Assembly: GCA_964438705.1 (NCBI GenBank)
Contig: CAYTKQ010000005.1
Span: 78,566 to 142,565 of the forward strand
Length of the DNA: 64,000 nt
Source: Christensenella sp964438705
GTDB taxonomy: Bacteria > Bacillota > Clostridia > Christensenellales > Christensenellaceae
Reading direction: 5' to 3'
Made by a program: the position numbers and the translations under genes. The first letter of the stretch is position 1, and every line of letters starts with the position of its first letter. Of this stretch, positions 25,605 through 33,693 are shown piece after piece. The notes under the pieces were generated by a model. It was not told where the DNA came from. It saw only the letters and a list, made by a program, of their open reading frames with translations, and did no database searches.

Positions 25605-25850
25605 TTGTTTTTTCCGGCGTAAAGCTCCAGCCCCAAGATCAAACGTTCTGTATTTAGATTTATTAAAAAAAGATCCTGCATTCTGCTGTTGGAGTCAAAA
25701 TTGATGTATAGACATCCTGATATGCTTGCGCTCCAAATTCTTTCATCAGCCACGTTTTGCCAACTTGTCGCGCACCTTCAATAATCAAAGGTTTGCGATA
25801 CTTACTTTTTTCCATTGATAGAGTTTTTTCAGTGCATATTGGTAAATAAT
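25605..25850 (-). pseudogene. Remnant of an AAA_14/DUF4143-type ATPase gene
   Basis: The minus strand encodes KPLIIEGARQVGKTWLMKEF (Walker A GARQVGKT) and, after a one-base frame change near 25705, INFDSNSRMQDLF and LNTERLILGLEL. That is the start of a common AAA ATPase family that carries a DUF4143 C-terminus. A further frame change separates the upstream YALKKLYQWKK. The gene stops abruptly beside the AraC stop codon, so only its first quarter remains. Confidence 0.7.
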
Positions 25851-25908
25851 ATCATCTCCATAGATCAACAAAAAATACGATGAATAAAAGTTTAAAAATA
25901 CACTTTGT

Positions 25909-25952
25909 GCGCTGATTGCGGAAGCACAAATGATGGAATAGAGCTTGCTGTA
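25909..25952 (-). pseudogene. Fragment matching the 3' end of ptb
   Basis: These 44 bases match 52193-52236 with one difference. There the sequence encodes the last part of phosphate butyryltransferase (YSKLYSIICASAISA). Here the same peptide can be read on the minus strand, but no ptb body is present. It is a leftover of a second ptb copy or of a rearrangement. Confidence 0.7.
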
Positions 25953-26260
25953 CCGTTGCACTTTTCATTTACTAAGTAGTATCGCTGACGCATTTGTCCA
26001 TAATATTTTGCGGTATAGTTTTCAAAATATAAACCCCTGTCTGGAAGCTGGCAATGAAAACGGTGTTCAAGCTACTGATGTTCCCCGCTACTTGTTATAC
26101 TTATATTGCGACTTGTGTTGAATACTATGTTATTAAATAATAGATCGCTCTTTTGAACGCACCTGCACATGTTATCGTGGATGCAAACTTTTTTCTGCCG
26201 CCCTAAAAATACAGGAGACCTAATTGGTTCAAATTAATTATGAAATTTGACGAAAACAAG
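25953..26260. other. Intergenic region without recognisable gene
   Basis: About 300 AT-rich bases lie between the gene remnants and the promoter at 26261. No frame with a ribosome-binding site, no clear hairpin terminator and no repeat was seen. It could be further decayed coding sequence. Confidence 0.5.
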
Positions 26261-26288
26261 TTGACATTTGATTTCCATGTGTTATAAT
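26261..26288 (+). promoter_or_regulatory. Sigma-A-type promoter of the 26-40 kb operon
   Basis: TTGACA (26261-26266) and TATAAT (26283-26288) have a 16-bp spacer and both match consensus. About 140 bases separate it from the first start codon, and the two operator-like repeats lie in that leader. Confidence 0.85.
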
Positions 26289-26318
26289 CGTGATATAAAC
26301 AATACAAGTAATACATAT

Positions 26319-26388
26319 TATCGAAAAAGATACAAGTCAATGTAACGAATGAAATACTCAGATGGAAGAAGGGTATCGGAAAAGATAC
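26319..26388 (+). promoter_or_regulatory. Pair of operator-like repeats in the leader
   Basis: TATCGAAAAAGATAC (26319-26333) and TATCGGAAAAGATAC (26374-26388) differ at one base and start 55 bp apart. The second sits in a dyad, GTATC-N6-GATAC. Being just downstream of a strong promoter, they are good candidates for repressor sites, most simply for the GntR protein encoded in the same operon at 36174. Confidence 0.65.
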
Positions 26389-26428
26389 GGATACCATGTG
26401 TTTTACCTTGGAAAGGAGTGGAAAAACG

Positions 26429-27412
26429 GTGGACAAATCGGTTTTAACCGCAGCATATTTATGTATGCAAAAGATTCGTCAATTTGATTTATTGGTTCAT
26501 GATTACGCGGCGAAAAAAGAGGTGGTCATGGGGATCATGCACTCTCATATTGGTGCGGAAGCATGCGCGACCGGCGTAATGATGCATCTGAAAGAGGATG
26601 ATTACATGAGTACGACCTATCGCTGTCACGCGCATGCAATCGCAAAAGGGATCGACCTCAATGGGATGGCAGCAGAGTTCTGCGGAAGAAAAACAGGTGT
26701 TTGCGGCGGTATGGCGGGCAATATGCATTGCATTGACCAAAATATCAATATTATTGCAGGTTTTGGTATCATTGCGGCAGGACTTCCAAGTGCCTGCGGT
26801 GCGGCATTTGCATCAAAATATCATGAAAAAGATCAAGTATCCTGCGTTTTTTTTGGCGATGGAAGTATTCCGCAGGGTGCATTTCATGAAAGCATGAATT
26901 TGGCTTCCCTGTGGAAGTTGCCAGTGCTGTTTATCAACGAGAACAACCACTACGCGATGTCAACTTGCTCAAGCAACAATTTGGTGGACGAGAGCACACT
27001 GCAATACGTGCACAGCTATAAAATGCCTTGTGTGTCCGTTGATGGAATGAATTTCTTTGAGGTATATGCGGCGGCGAAAAAAGCGGTTGAATGGATTCGC
27101 GCAGGCAAAGGGCCTTATTACATAGAATGCAATTGCTATCGCTATCACGGACAATTTGAAGGGGATGCGCAGATATACAAAGTGGAAGGGGAGCAGGAAT
27201 ACTACTGGACAAAAGACCCCATTGCGCATTTTGCACGCACGGTTTTGGAGCTTGGATGGATGACGCAGAAAGAACTGGATGCAATAGAGGCACAAGCTGT
27301 AAAAGAGTCGAAGGAAGCGTTTGAATTTGCGGCAAACTCTCCCTTTCCTGAGCTGGAAGATATGTACAAAAATGTGTATGCGGACGAATACGCGGGGAGG
27401 GTGGATTTATGA
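26429..27412 (+). CDS. TPP-dependent dehydrogenase E1 component, alpha subunit (AcoA/PdhA-like)
   Basis: This 327-residue protein matches the alpha subunit of 2-oxo acid or acetoin dehydrogenases. The TPP motif is GDGSIPQGAFHESMNLASLW to ENN (about 151-175), and it has the typical YRCHAHAIAKG and KTGVCGGMAGNMH. The start is a GTG at 26429: AAGGAG at 26413-26418 is correctly spaced for it, while an upstream in-frame ATG at 26396 precedes that site. It overlaps the beta gene by 4 bp (ATGA). No E2 or E3 gene is in the window, so the acceptor and even the reaction are uncertain. Confidence 0.88.
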   Translation: MDKSVLTAAYLCMQKIRQFDLLVHDYAAKKEVVMGIMHSHIGAEACATGVMMHLKEDDYMSTTYRCHAHAIAKGIDLNGMAAEFCGRKTGVCGGMAGNMHCIDQNINIIAGFGIIAAGLPSACGAAFASKYHEKDQVSCVFFGDGSIPQGAFHESMNLASLWKLPVLFINENNHYAMSTCSSNNLVDESTLQYVHSYKMPCVSVDGMNFFEVYAAAKKAVEWIRAGKGPYYIECNCYRYHGQFEGDAQIYKVEGEQEYYWTKDPIAHFARTVLELGWMTQKELDAIEAQAVKESKEAFEFAANSPFPELEDMYKNVYADEYAGRVDL

Positions 27413-28422
27413 GCAGAATGCTTTCGGTAAAAGATGCAATCAATGAGGCGATCGCGCAATCCATGCGAGAAGACCCCGATGTGTTTATCATGGGGGAGGA
27501 TATTGCCGGCGGAGCGGGGAATCCCGCTTATGATAACAAGAGTGGGCTTGGTGGCGCGTATGGTGTGACTGGCGGATTGGTAGAGCAATTCGGGCGTAAA
27601 CGCGTGATCGACACACCCATCAGCGAAACAGCATTTTTGGGATTGGGACTTGGCGCCGCTTTTGCGGGGATGAAGCCGATCGTTGAGATTATGTATGTCG
27701 ATTTTATCGGTGTGTGTTACGATCAACTGTTGAATCAAATCGCCAAGTTTCATTATATGTATGGAGGGAAAAAATCTGCGTCATTGGTGTTGAGGATGCC
27801 TTGTGGCGCCGGATTTCGGGCAGGTGCGGAACACTCACAGACTCTTTATCCGCTGTTTGCATCTATTCCAGGTTTAAAAGTGGTGACTCCGTCGAACGCC
27901 TATGACGCAAAGGGGTTGATGATCCGCGCGATCCGCGACAAAGATCCTGTGGTGTTTCTTGAATACAAACGACTTTACTTGCAAGAGTGCGACGTACCCG
28001 AAGAGCCTTATGAGATTTCATTTGGTGAGGCGGCTATCAGAAGGAAAGGCGGCGATGTAACCATTGTGGGAGTACATAAAATGGCTGTTGAAGCGCAGAA
28101 TGCGGCAGAGATGTTAGGGAAAGAAGGAATCGACGCAGAAGTAATCGATTTAAGAACGATTTCTCCGCTGGATTACGAAAGCGTGATCCGATCTGTGAAA
28201 AAAACGGGGCGTCTGGTAGTGGCAGATGAGTCTTATCCGCGGTTCAGCCTTGCTTCGGAGCTGTCCGGCGTGGTGTGTGAGCAAGCATTTGACAGCCTTA
28301 TGGCACCGATCCACCGCGTGATCCCGCCCCATGTACCAATCCCTTTTTCAGCAGAACTTGAGGATGCGTGGATACCGAGCGCTTCTCAGATCATACAGGC
28401 GGTCAAAAATGTGATGAAGTGA
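27409..28422 (+). CDS. TPP-dependent dehydrogenase E1 component, beta subunit (AcoB/PdhB-like)
   Basis: The 337-residue beta subunit has the transketolase pyrimidine-binding domain (LSVKDAINEAIAQSMREDPD, VFIMGEDI, DTPISETAFLGLGLGAAFAG) and a C-terminal transketolase domain (DVTIVGVHKMAVEAQNAAEM, VIDLRTISPLD). It forms an alpha2beta2 enzyme with the preceding gene, with the TPP site at the interface. The combined size is close to that of a full transketolase, but the motifs are those of the E1 class. Confidence 0.9.
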   Translation: MSRMLSVKDAINEAIAQSMREDPDVFIMGEDIAGGAGNPAYDNKSGLGGAYGVTGGLVEQFGRKRVIDTPISETAFLGLGLGAAFAGMKPIVEIMYVDFIGVCYDQLLNQIAKFHYMYGGKKSASLVLRMPCGAGFRAGAEHSQTLYPLFASIPGLKVVTPSNAYDAKGLMIRAIRDKDPVVFLEYKRLYLQECDVPEEPYEISFGEAAIRRKGGDVTIVGVHKMAVEAQNAAEMLGKEGIDAEVIDLRTISPLDYESVIRSVKKTGRLVVADESYPRFSLASELSGVVCEQAFDSLMAPIHRVIPPHVPIPFSAELEDAWIPSASQIIQAVKNVMK

Positions 28423-28498
28423 TCGGCATTCCGCAGAATCGCTCAGAACAAAGAAAAATAATGGAAGTTTTCGTTAGAATATAAAAAGGAGAGATATT

Positions 28499-29830
28499 AT
28501 GAAAAAAATTGTATTGGTCGTAATTGCAGTTGTTTTGGCAGCGGCGACATTTCTCGTTGGATGCGCGCCGAATGAACCTTCTGAGTCCTCCGGTGCTTCG
28601 GCTTCTGCAGATGAAAAACCGTCTGAATCTGCGGGAAACAACAAAGCAAATGCCGGAAATCTTACAGTAGATACCGACCTTGCTGACATGACGTGGGATG
28701 ATGTCCTCAAAGAGGCGGAAGGACAAACCGTTAACTTTTATATGTGGGGCGGAAACACACAAACCAATGATTATGTGGACAACATCATCGGTGGCGAAGC
28801 AAAAAAATATGGCGTTACCATCAATCGCGTAGGTGTATCGGACATCACGGAAGCCATCAACATCATGCTTGGGGAAAAACAGGCGGGAAAAACAGAGGAT
28901 GGGGAATGCGACCTTTTGTGGATCAACGGTGCCAATTTTATGACGGCAAAGCAGGGAGATCTTCTCTTTGGGCCATTCTCCGAAAGCCTTGAAAACGCTA
29001 AGTATGTAAATTGGGACGATCCGGCTGTTGGAAACGATATGGGCTTTCCTGTAAACGGATATGAGGCTCCGTGGGGCTCTGCGCAATTGCAGATCATCTA
29101 TGATTCTGAAAGAGTGAGCGAAGAGGAGCTTCCGCGTAATTTTACGGAATTGATGGAATGGGCAAAAGCCAACCCGGGTCGTTTCACATATACAGCAATC
29201 CCCGAGTTCTATGGCACACGTTTCTTGAAGTCGGGCATCTATGAACTGACCGGTGGATTTGAGCAGTATCAAGATATGGAAATGACATACGAAGATTTTG
29301 CTGAAAAGAGCGCGCCTTTCTGGGATTGGCTCGAGGAGATCAATCCATACCTGTGGCGGGAAGGAACCACCTTTCCCAAAACAATTTCGGATATTGACAA
29401 ATTGTTCAGCGATAATGAAGTAGACTTTTCCATGACGCTTTCGGGCGCAGGAATTTCTGCTCAAATCAACACGGGCGTATATTCAGAAACATCCAAAGTA
29501 TATGCGATGGATACGTCCATCACAGATACCAATTATGTTGCTATCGCTTTTAATTCGGGCAGCAAAGCGGGCGCTATGGTTGCCGCAAACATCATTTGTG
29601 AACCTTATGCACAAGCACAAGGCATCACGCTGCATGGCGTAAAGCCGGCGATTGACATTTCCCGCTTGGCAGCGGAAGACCAAAAAGCAATTGAGGATGA
29701 ATGGGCAAAATTACCTGCGGGAACCTATCTCACGACAGAAGAATCTGCCCGGACTGCGGCACCGGAAGTGGGCGCACATCTCAATCCATATATTGAGAAA
29801 ATATGGATGGAAAGAATCAAGATTTCGTAA
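28499..29830 (+). CDS. ABC transporter substrate-binding lipoprotein, COG4134 (YnjB-like)
   Basis: This 443-residue extracytoplasmic receptor has a lipoprotein signal ending FLVGC (Cys22) and a type II binding fold. Its start DMTWDDVLKEAEGQTVNFYMWGG and later DLLWINGANF follow the YnjB pattern rather than the putrescine or iron receptors. The ligand of YnjB-type systems is not established. The operon around it suggests a sugar derivative. A GC-rich hairpin follows (29858-29895). Confidence 0.88.
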   Translation: MKKIVLVVIAVVLAAATFLVGCAPNEPSESSGASASADEKPSESAGNNKANAGNLTVDTDLADMTWDDVLKEAEGQTVNFYMWGGNTQTNDYVDNIIGGEAKKYGVTINRVGVSDITEAINIMLGEKQAGKTEDGECDLLWINGANFMTAKQGDLLFGPFSESLENAKYVNWDDPAVGNDMGFPVNGYEAPWGSAQLQIIYDSERVSEEELPRNFTELMEWAKANPGRFTYTAIPEFYGTRFLKSGIYELTGGFEQYQDMEMTYEDFAEKSAPFWDWLEEINPYLWREGTTFPKTISDIDKLFSDNEVDFSMTLSGAGISAQINTGVYSETSKVYAMDTSITDTNYVAIAFNSGSKAGAMVAANIICEPYAQAQGITLHGVKPAIDISRLAAEDQKAIEDEWAKLPAGTYLTTEESARTAAPEVGAHLNPYIEKIWMERIKIS

Positions 29831-29857
29831 CCGGACCGGCAGAGACCCAATCATGTT

Positions 29858-29895
29858 GCGGGCGGGGCGGTGCGCATTACCCCGTCCCGTCCCGC
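29858..29895 (+). promoter_or_regulatory. Intercistronic hairpin behind the YnjB-like gene
   Basis: A GC-rich imperfect inverted repeat (GCGGGCGGGGCGG against CCCCGTCCCGTCCCGC, with bulges) lies 28 bp after the stop and has no T-tract. Its position matches the hairpins behind the other two binding-protein genes. Confidence 0.6.
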
Positions 29896-29936
29896 GGATA
29901 AAGTGCAATCAAGCATGAGAGAAGAGTGAGGATGCT

Positions 29937-30806
29937 ATGAAGCAAACACAAAAATGTTGGGCAATGCTTTCCCCGACGATCATCATACTATCGGTGTTTT
30001 TTGTGGGAAGTGTTGTTTTTAGCATATTACAGAGCCTGGGGTTGCTTGGTGTAACCGGAGAATCGACGCTCACGCTGGATGCATATATCAAAATATTAAC
30101 GGATAAGACATTTTTGACGTCACTCGGATATTCGTTGTATATAGCGCTTGCTTCCAGCTTTTTATCGATAGCGATTGCAATTTTGATTGCAGTGGCAATT
30201 CGAAAAACCTTTATTGGTAAAAAACTAGTCATGTTCACCTTTCAATTTCCGCTGCCAATCCCCCACATGGTAAGTGCTGTGGCGGTATTGATGATGTTTG
30301 CGCAAAGCGGTTTTATGTCAAGGCTTATGAATGCATTCGGGCTGGTGGGCTCGCCCTCTGATTTTCCTGAAATCGTAATGTCTGCGGGCGGAGTTGGAAT
30401 ATTGCTATCGTTCCTGTGGAAATTTGTTCCATTTATCGGCGTTGCGGTAATCGCAATTTTGCAAACAACGGGTGTTGCGTATGAGGAACAAGCGACGAGT
30501 TTGGGCGCGAGCCCGTTTCAGCGATTCCGCCATGTGCTTGTCCCGTTGGTGTGGCCGGCTGTGTATTCAAACTTCATCTTATTGTTTGCGTATGCGTTCG
30601 GTGCGTACGAAGTTCCGTTCCTGCTTGGCGGAACATATCCTGAAACGTTATCTGTTGTAGCATTCAGGATGTACAATGATCTGGATTTGGCGCTTAGGCC
30701 GCAGGCAATGGCGATGGCAAATATCATCACGATCGTTGTGCTCATACTCATTTTTGCTTACCGTAAAATTGCGACAAAAGTACAGTATGGAGGGAGAAAC
30801 TCATGA
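29937..30806 (+). CDS. ABC transporter permease 1 (YnjC/PotB-like)
   Basis: The 289-residue membrane protein has about six hydrophobic segments and the inner-membrane EAA-type loop EEQATSLGASPFQRFRHVLV (about residues 182-201) that contacts the ATPase. It pairs with the permease that overlaps its end by 4 bp. In many YnjC proteins the two permease halves are fused; here they are separate genes. Confidence 0.88.
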   Translation: MKQTQKCWAMLSPTIIILSVFFVGSVVFSILQSLGLLGVTGESTLTLDAYIKILTDKTFLTSLGYSLYIALASSFLSIAIAILIAVAIRKTFIGKKLVMFTFQFPLPIPHMVSAVAVLMMFAQSGFMSRLMNAFGLVGSPSDFPEIVMSAGGVGILLSFLWKFVPFIGVAVIAILQTTGVAYEEQATSLGASPFQRFRHVLVPLVWPAVYSNFILLFAYAFGAYEVPFLLGGTYPETLSVVAFRMYNDLDLALRPQAMAMANIITIVVLILIFAYRKIATKVQYGGRNS

Positions 30807-31627
30807 GCAATCTAAAACCAATGCGCATCAAACAGCATCATGGAGGACGCAATTTGGCGATCGTCATCATCATGCTCTGCGTCATTGTACCGTTTATCCC
30901 CATCATACTTTGGTCGTTTAGTTTTCGCTGGCCATATCCCGACATGCTGCCTACGTTTAGCATGCGGGCATGGGAATACGTTTTTTCTCAGCAGAAAATA
31001 GTGGGAGCACTGTTTCGCAGCATATTACTTTCGAGCTCGGTTACGGTGATTTCCTTGATTATCGGCTTTCCCGCAGCGCGTGCTCTAGGTATGTATAAGT
31101 TTAAGGGAAAAGGTTTTGCGGATATGTTTATCAATCTGCCTGCGATCGTTCCAGTTTTGGCAGTTGCGATGGGAATCCAGATCATTTTTATCAAGATGGG
31201 ATTGGCAAACACATTTGTAGGCGTTATGCTTATCCACCTTGTTCCCACACTGCCATACATGATTTTGAACTTGGTGGGTGTATTTGAAAATTATCAAGTG
31301 GAATATGAGCATCAGGCGCGCAGTCTGGGATGCGGCCCGCTGAAAACAATACTGACGATTACTGTGCCTACAATATTCCCGGGGATTGCGGTAGCGTGTT
31401 TGCAATCATTCCTTGTGTCGTGGACACAATACTTGCTCACACGCATGATCGGCGGTTCCGCTGTAGAAACATTGCCAACATTGCTGTTTTCGTTCTTGAC
31501 AAGCGGGGATTACGCGGTATCCGCAGCAGTATCCATCGTGTTTATCTTGCCGGCAATTGTATTGTTGGTGCTGACATCGAAATATTTGGTCGGTGGTAAA
31601 AGAGAATTGGGAGGCAGGGGAGTATAA
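30803..31627 (+). CDS. ABC transporter permease 2
   Basis: The 274-residue partner permease has six hydrophobic segments and the coupling loop EYEHQARSLGCGPLKTILTI (about residues 155-174). Its stop codon TAA shares its last base with the ATG of the ATPase gene. GGAGGGAG lies upstream of the start. Confidence 0.88.
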   Translation: MSNLKPMRIKQHHGGRNLAIVIIMLCVIVPFIPIILWSFSFRWPYPDMLPTFSMRAWEYVFSQQKIVGALFRSILLSSSVTVISLIIGFPAARALGMYKFKGKGFADMFINLPAIVPVLAVAMGIQIIFIKMGLANTFVGVMLIHLVPTLPYMILNLVGVFENYQVEYEHQARSLGCGPLKTILTITVPTIFPGIAVACLQSFLVSWTQYLLTRMIGGSAVETLPTLLFSFLTSGDYAVSAAVSIVFILPAIVLLVLTSKYLVGGKRELGGRGV

Positions 31628-32691
31628 TGACTGAATTGGTGTTGAAAAACATTGTAAAAACGTATCCCGGTGCAACGGAGCCAAGTGTAAAAGATATGAA
31701 TTTGCACATCAATCCGGGCGAGATGATCGCGTTTTTAGGGCCGTCGGGCTGTGGAAAATCCACAACATTGAAGATGATCGCAGGCCTTGAGGAACCATCG
31801 GAAGGGGATATTCTCTTTAACGGAGAATCCATCACGGCGGTGCCGCCGGAAAAGCGTGAGGTCTCCATGGTGTTTCAAAAAGCATTGTTGTTTCCGCACA
31901 TGAGTGTGGGAGACAACGTGGGCTTCGGATTGAAAATGCGCGGAGTGCCCAAAGCAGAGATCAAGAACAGAGTGGAGGAAATGCTCAAGTACGTACAACT
32001 TGACGGATATGCAGGCCGTCGTCCGTCTCAGCTTTCAGGCGGGCAGGAGCAGCGGATATCCCTTGCGCGCGGACTGGTGATCAATCCGAGAGTTTTTTTG
32101 CTGGATGAACCGCTTTCTGCGTTGGACGCGAAGCTCAGGATCGAGATGCGGGAGCTGATTTTAGCCATTCAACGCAAAATGGGGATCACCACCATATTTG
32201 TAACGCACGATCAAGAGGAAGCTGTTATGATGGCGGATCGGATCGCCATGATGTTCAATGGTAAACTCGAGCAGTTCGACAGGCCGGAAATGTTTTATGA
32301 GCGTCCGAACTCAAAATGTGTGGCAGATTTCTTCGGCTGTACCAATTTTATTCGCGGGACGCAAACGGGAAACACCGTAAAAACGCACCTGGGCAGTTTT
32401 GTTTTGCCGGATTTGCCATATGACAACCGAGACGTATATTTGGTTGTGCGTCCGGAAGCGGTAGAGATCGTTGAAGAAGGAAAAGGGATTCCCGCAGTGA
32501 TAAAAACCCGGATATTCATGGGTACGAACGTTCGCTATATCGTGGATATGGGCGGACTGGAATTCCAGTTCACCTTCGATGCCATTTTGAGGCATGTGGA
32601 AGGGGATACCATCTATTTACGCCTCACTGAACAGAGGCTGTGGGCAGTCGCGTATGATGAGGAGGCATGTGATATTGAAGAAGCTAATTGA
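31627..32691 (+). CDS. ABC transporter ATP-binding protein (MalK/PotA-like)
   Basis: This 354-residue ATPase has Walker A GPSGCGKST, the Q-loop VFQKALLFPHM, signature LSGGQEQR, Walker B LLDEPLSALD and the H-loop VTHDQEEA. A C-terminal TOBE-like regulatory domain (about 235-354) is present. It energises the two preceding permeases. Its end overlaps the dhaK start by 17 bp, linking transport and kinase synthesis. Confidence 0.92.
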   Translation: MTELVLKNIVKTYPGATEPSVKDMNLHINPGEMIAFLGPSGCGKSTTLKMIAGLEEPSEGDILFNGESITAVPPEKREVSMVFQKALLFPHMSVGDNVGFGLKMRGVPKAEIKNRVEEMLKYVQLDGYAGRRPSQLSGGQEQRISLARGLVINPRVFLLDEPLSALDAKLRIEMRELILAIQRKMGITTIFVTHDQEEAVMMADRIAMMFNGKLEQFDRPEMFYERPNSKCVADFFGCTNFIRGTQTGNTVKTHLGSFVLPDLPYDNRDVYLVVRPEAVEIVEEGKGIPAVIKTRIFMGTNVRYIVDMGGLEFQFTFDAILRHVEGDTIYLRLTEQRLWAVAYDEEACDIEEAN

Positions 32692-33679
32692 CGATCGTCA
32701 AACGTTGGTCGCAGATATGCTTGAGGGGTATGTGCGCGCATACCCGCAGCGCGTGAGGCTAGCGGGAGAAAAGAACAATCTGCTCTGCCGCGCACAAAAA
32801 AAAGAGCAGGGTAAGGTGGGTGTGCTGATCGGAAATGGCTGCGGACACGAACCGGCGATGATCGACCTCGTAGGCAAGGGGTTGTTCGATGTCAATGTAT
32901 GCGGGGATATTTTCACTGCCCCCCCTCCTTTTGAAATGCTGGAAGGAATTCAGGAAGCGGACTGCGGAGAAGGGGTACTGGTATTGGTTTCCTCTCACCA
33001 GGGGGATATTCTTAATGCAAAAATGGCGGTCATGCTGGCTGAGGCCGAGGGAATCACTGCGAAAATGTTCGTTTTGTATGACGATATTGCGTCCGCACCG
33101 CCAGATCAACCCGAGGAAAGAAGAGGAACGGCAGGGCTGTTTTTCTGCTTTAAAATGATATGTGCCGCTGCAGAGCGCGGATGCAGCTTGGAAGAGTGCA
33201 TCGACATTGCCCGCAAGGCGCGCGACAGTGTGCGTACGTTGTCGGTCGCTGTTTCTGCGGGGACAAACCCTGTGACGAGCAGGCAGACGTTTGAATTACC
33301 CGATGATGAAATCGAAGTGGGCATGGGCGTACACGGCGAGGCAGGACAAGGGCGCATCAAATTACCGACGGCCCGAGAATTGTCTGCATACCTGCTTGAA
33401 CGCCTGATTGCGGATCGGCCCTACAAAAAAGGTGAAAAAGTGATGGTGCTCTTAAACAGCATGGGCGCCACCACACGCATGGAGCTCATGATCTTGTTTC
33501 GGAACGTTGCCCAATATCTGCGCAATGCGGATATTGAGCTAGTGCGCTCGTGGGTGGGTATTTATGTGACCACACAGGAAATGGCGGGGTTCGCGCTCTC
33601 TCTTTGCGCGGTAGACGACCGGATGCTCGAGTTGTTCGACGAACCCGCGCAAAGCCCGCTGTTCAATCTTGCGTTTTAG
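32675..33679 (+). CDS. dhaK: Dihydroxyacetone kinase-type subunit DhaK
   Basis: The 334-residue protein is the substrate-binding half of a DAK-family kinase. It begins KKLIDDRQTLVADMLEGYV and shows GNGCGHEPAM, VCGDIFTAPPP and MGVHGEAG. The family's substrate-binding His, which forms a hemiaminal with the carbonyl, lies in the last of these. A TTG at 32675 is the probable start: GAGGAGG at 32659-32665 is 9 bases upstream, and the protein then begins as family members do. It overlaps the ATPase gene by 17 bp. The partner DhaL is four genes downstream, and no DhaM phosphotransferase subunit is present. Confidence 0.9.
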   Translation: MKKLIDDRQTLVADMLEGYVRAYPQRVRLAGEKNNLLCRAQKKEQGKVGVLIGNGCGHEPAMIDLVGKGLFDVNVCGDIFTAPPPFEMLEGIQEADCGEGVLVLVSSHQGDILNAKMAVMLAEAEGITAKMFVLYDDIASAPPDQPEERRGTAGLFFCFKMICAAAERGCSLEECIDIARKARDSVRTLSVAVSAGTNPVTSRQTFELPDDEIEVGMGVHGEAGQGRIKLPTARELSAYLLERLIADRPYKKGEKVMVLLNSMGATTRMELMILFRNVAQYLRNADIELVRSWVGIYVTTQEMAGFALSLCAVDDRMLELFDEPAQSPLFNLAF

Positions 33680-33693
33680 TGGAGGGGATTGAT

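Noticed and set aside
26396..26428. ATG 26396 as start of the E1 alpha gene
   Set aside because: The only good ribosome-binding site lies after this ATG and fits the GTG at 26429.
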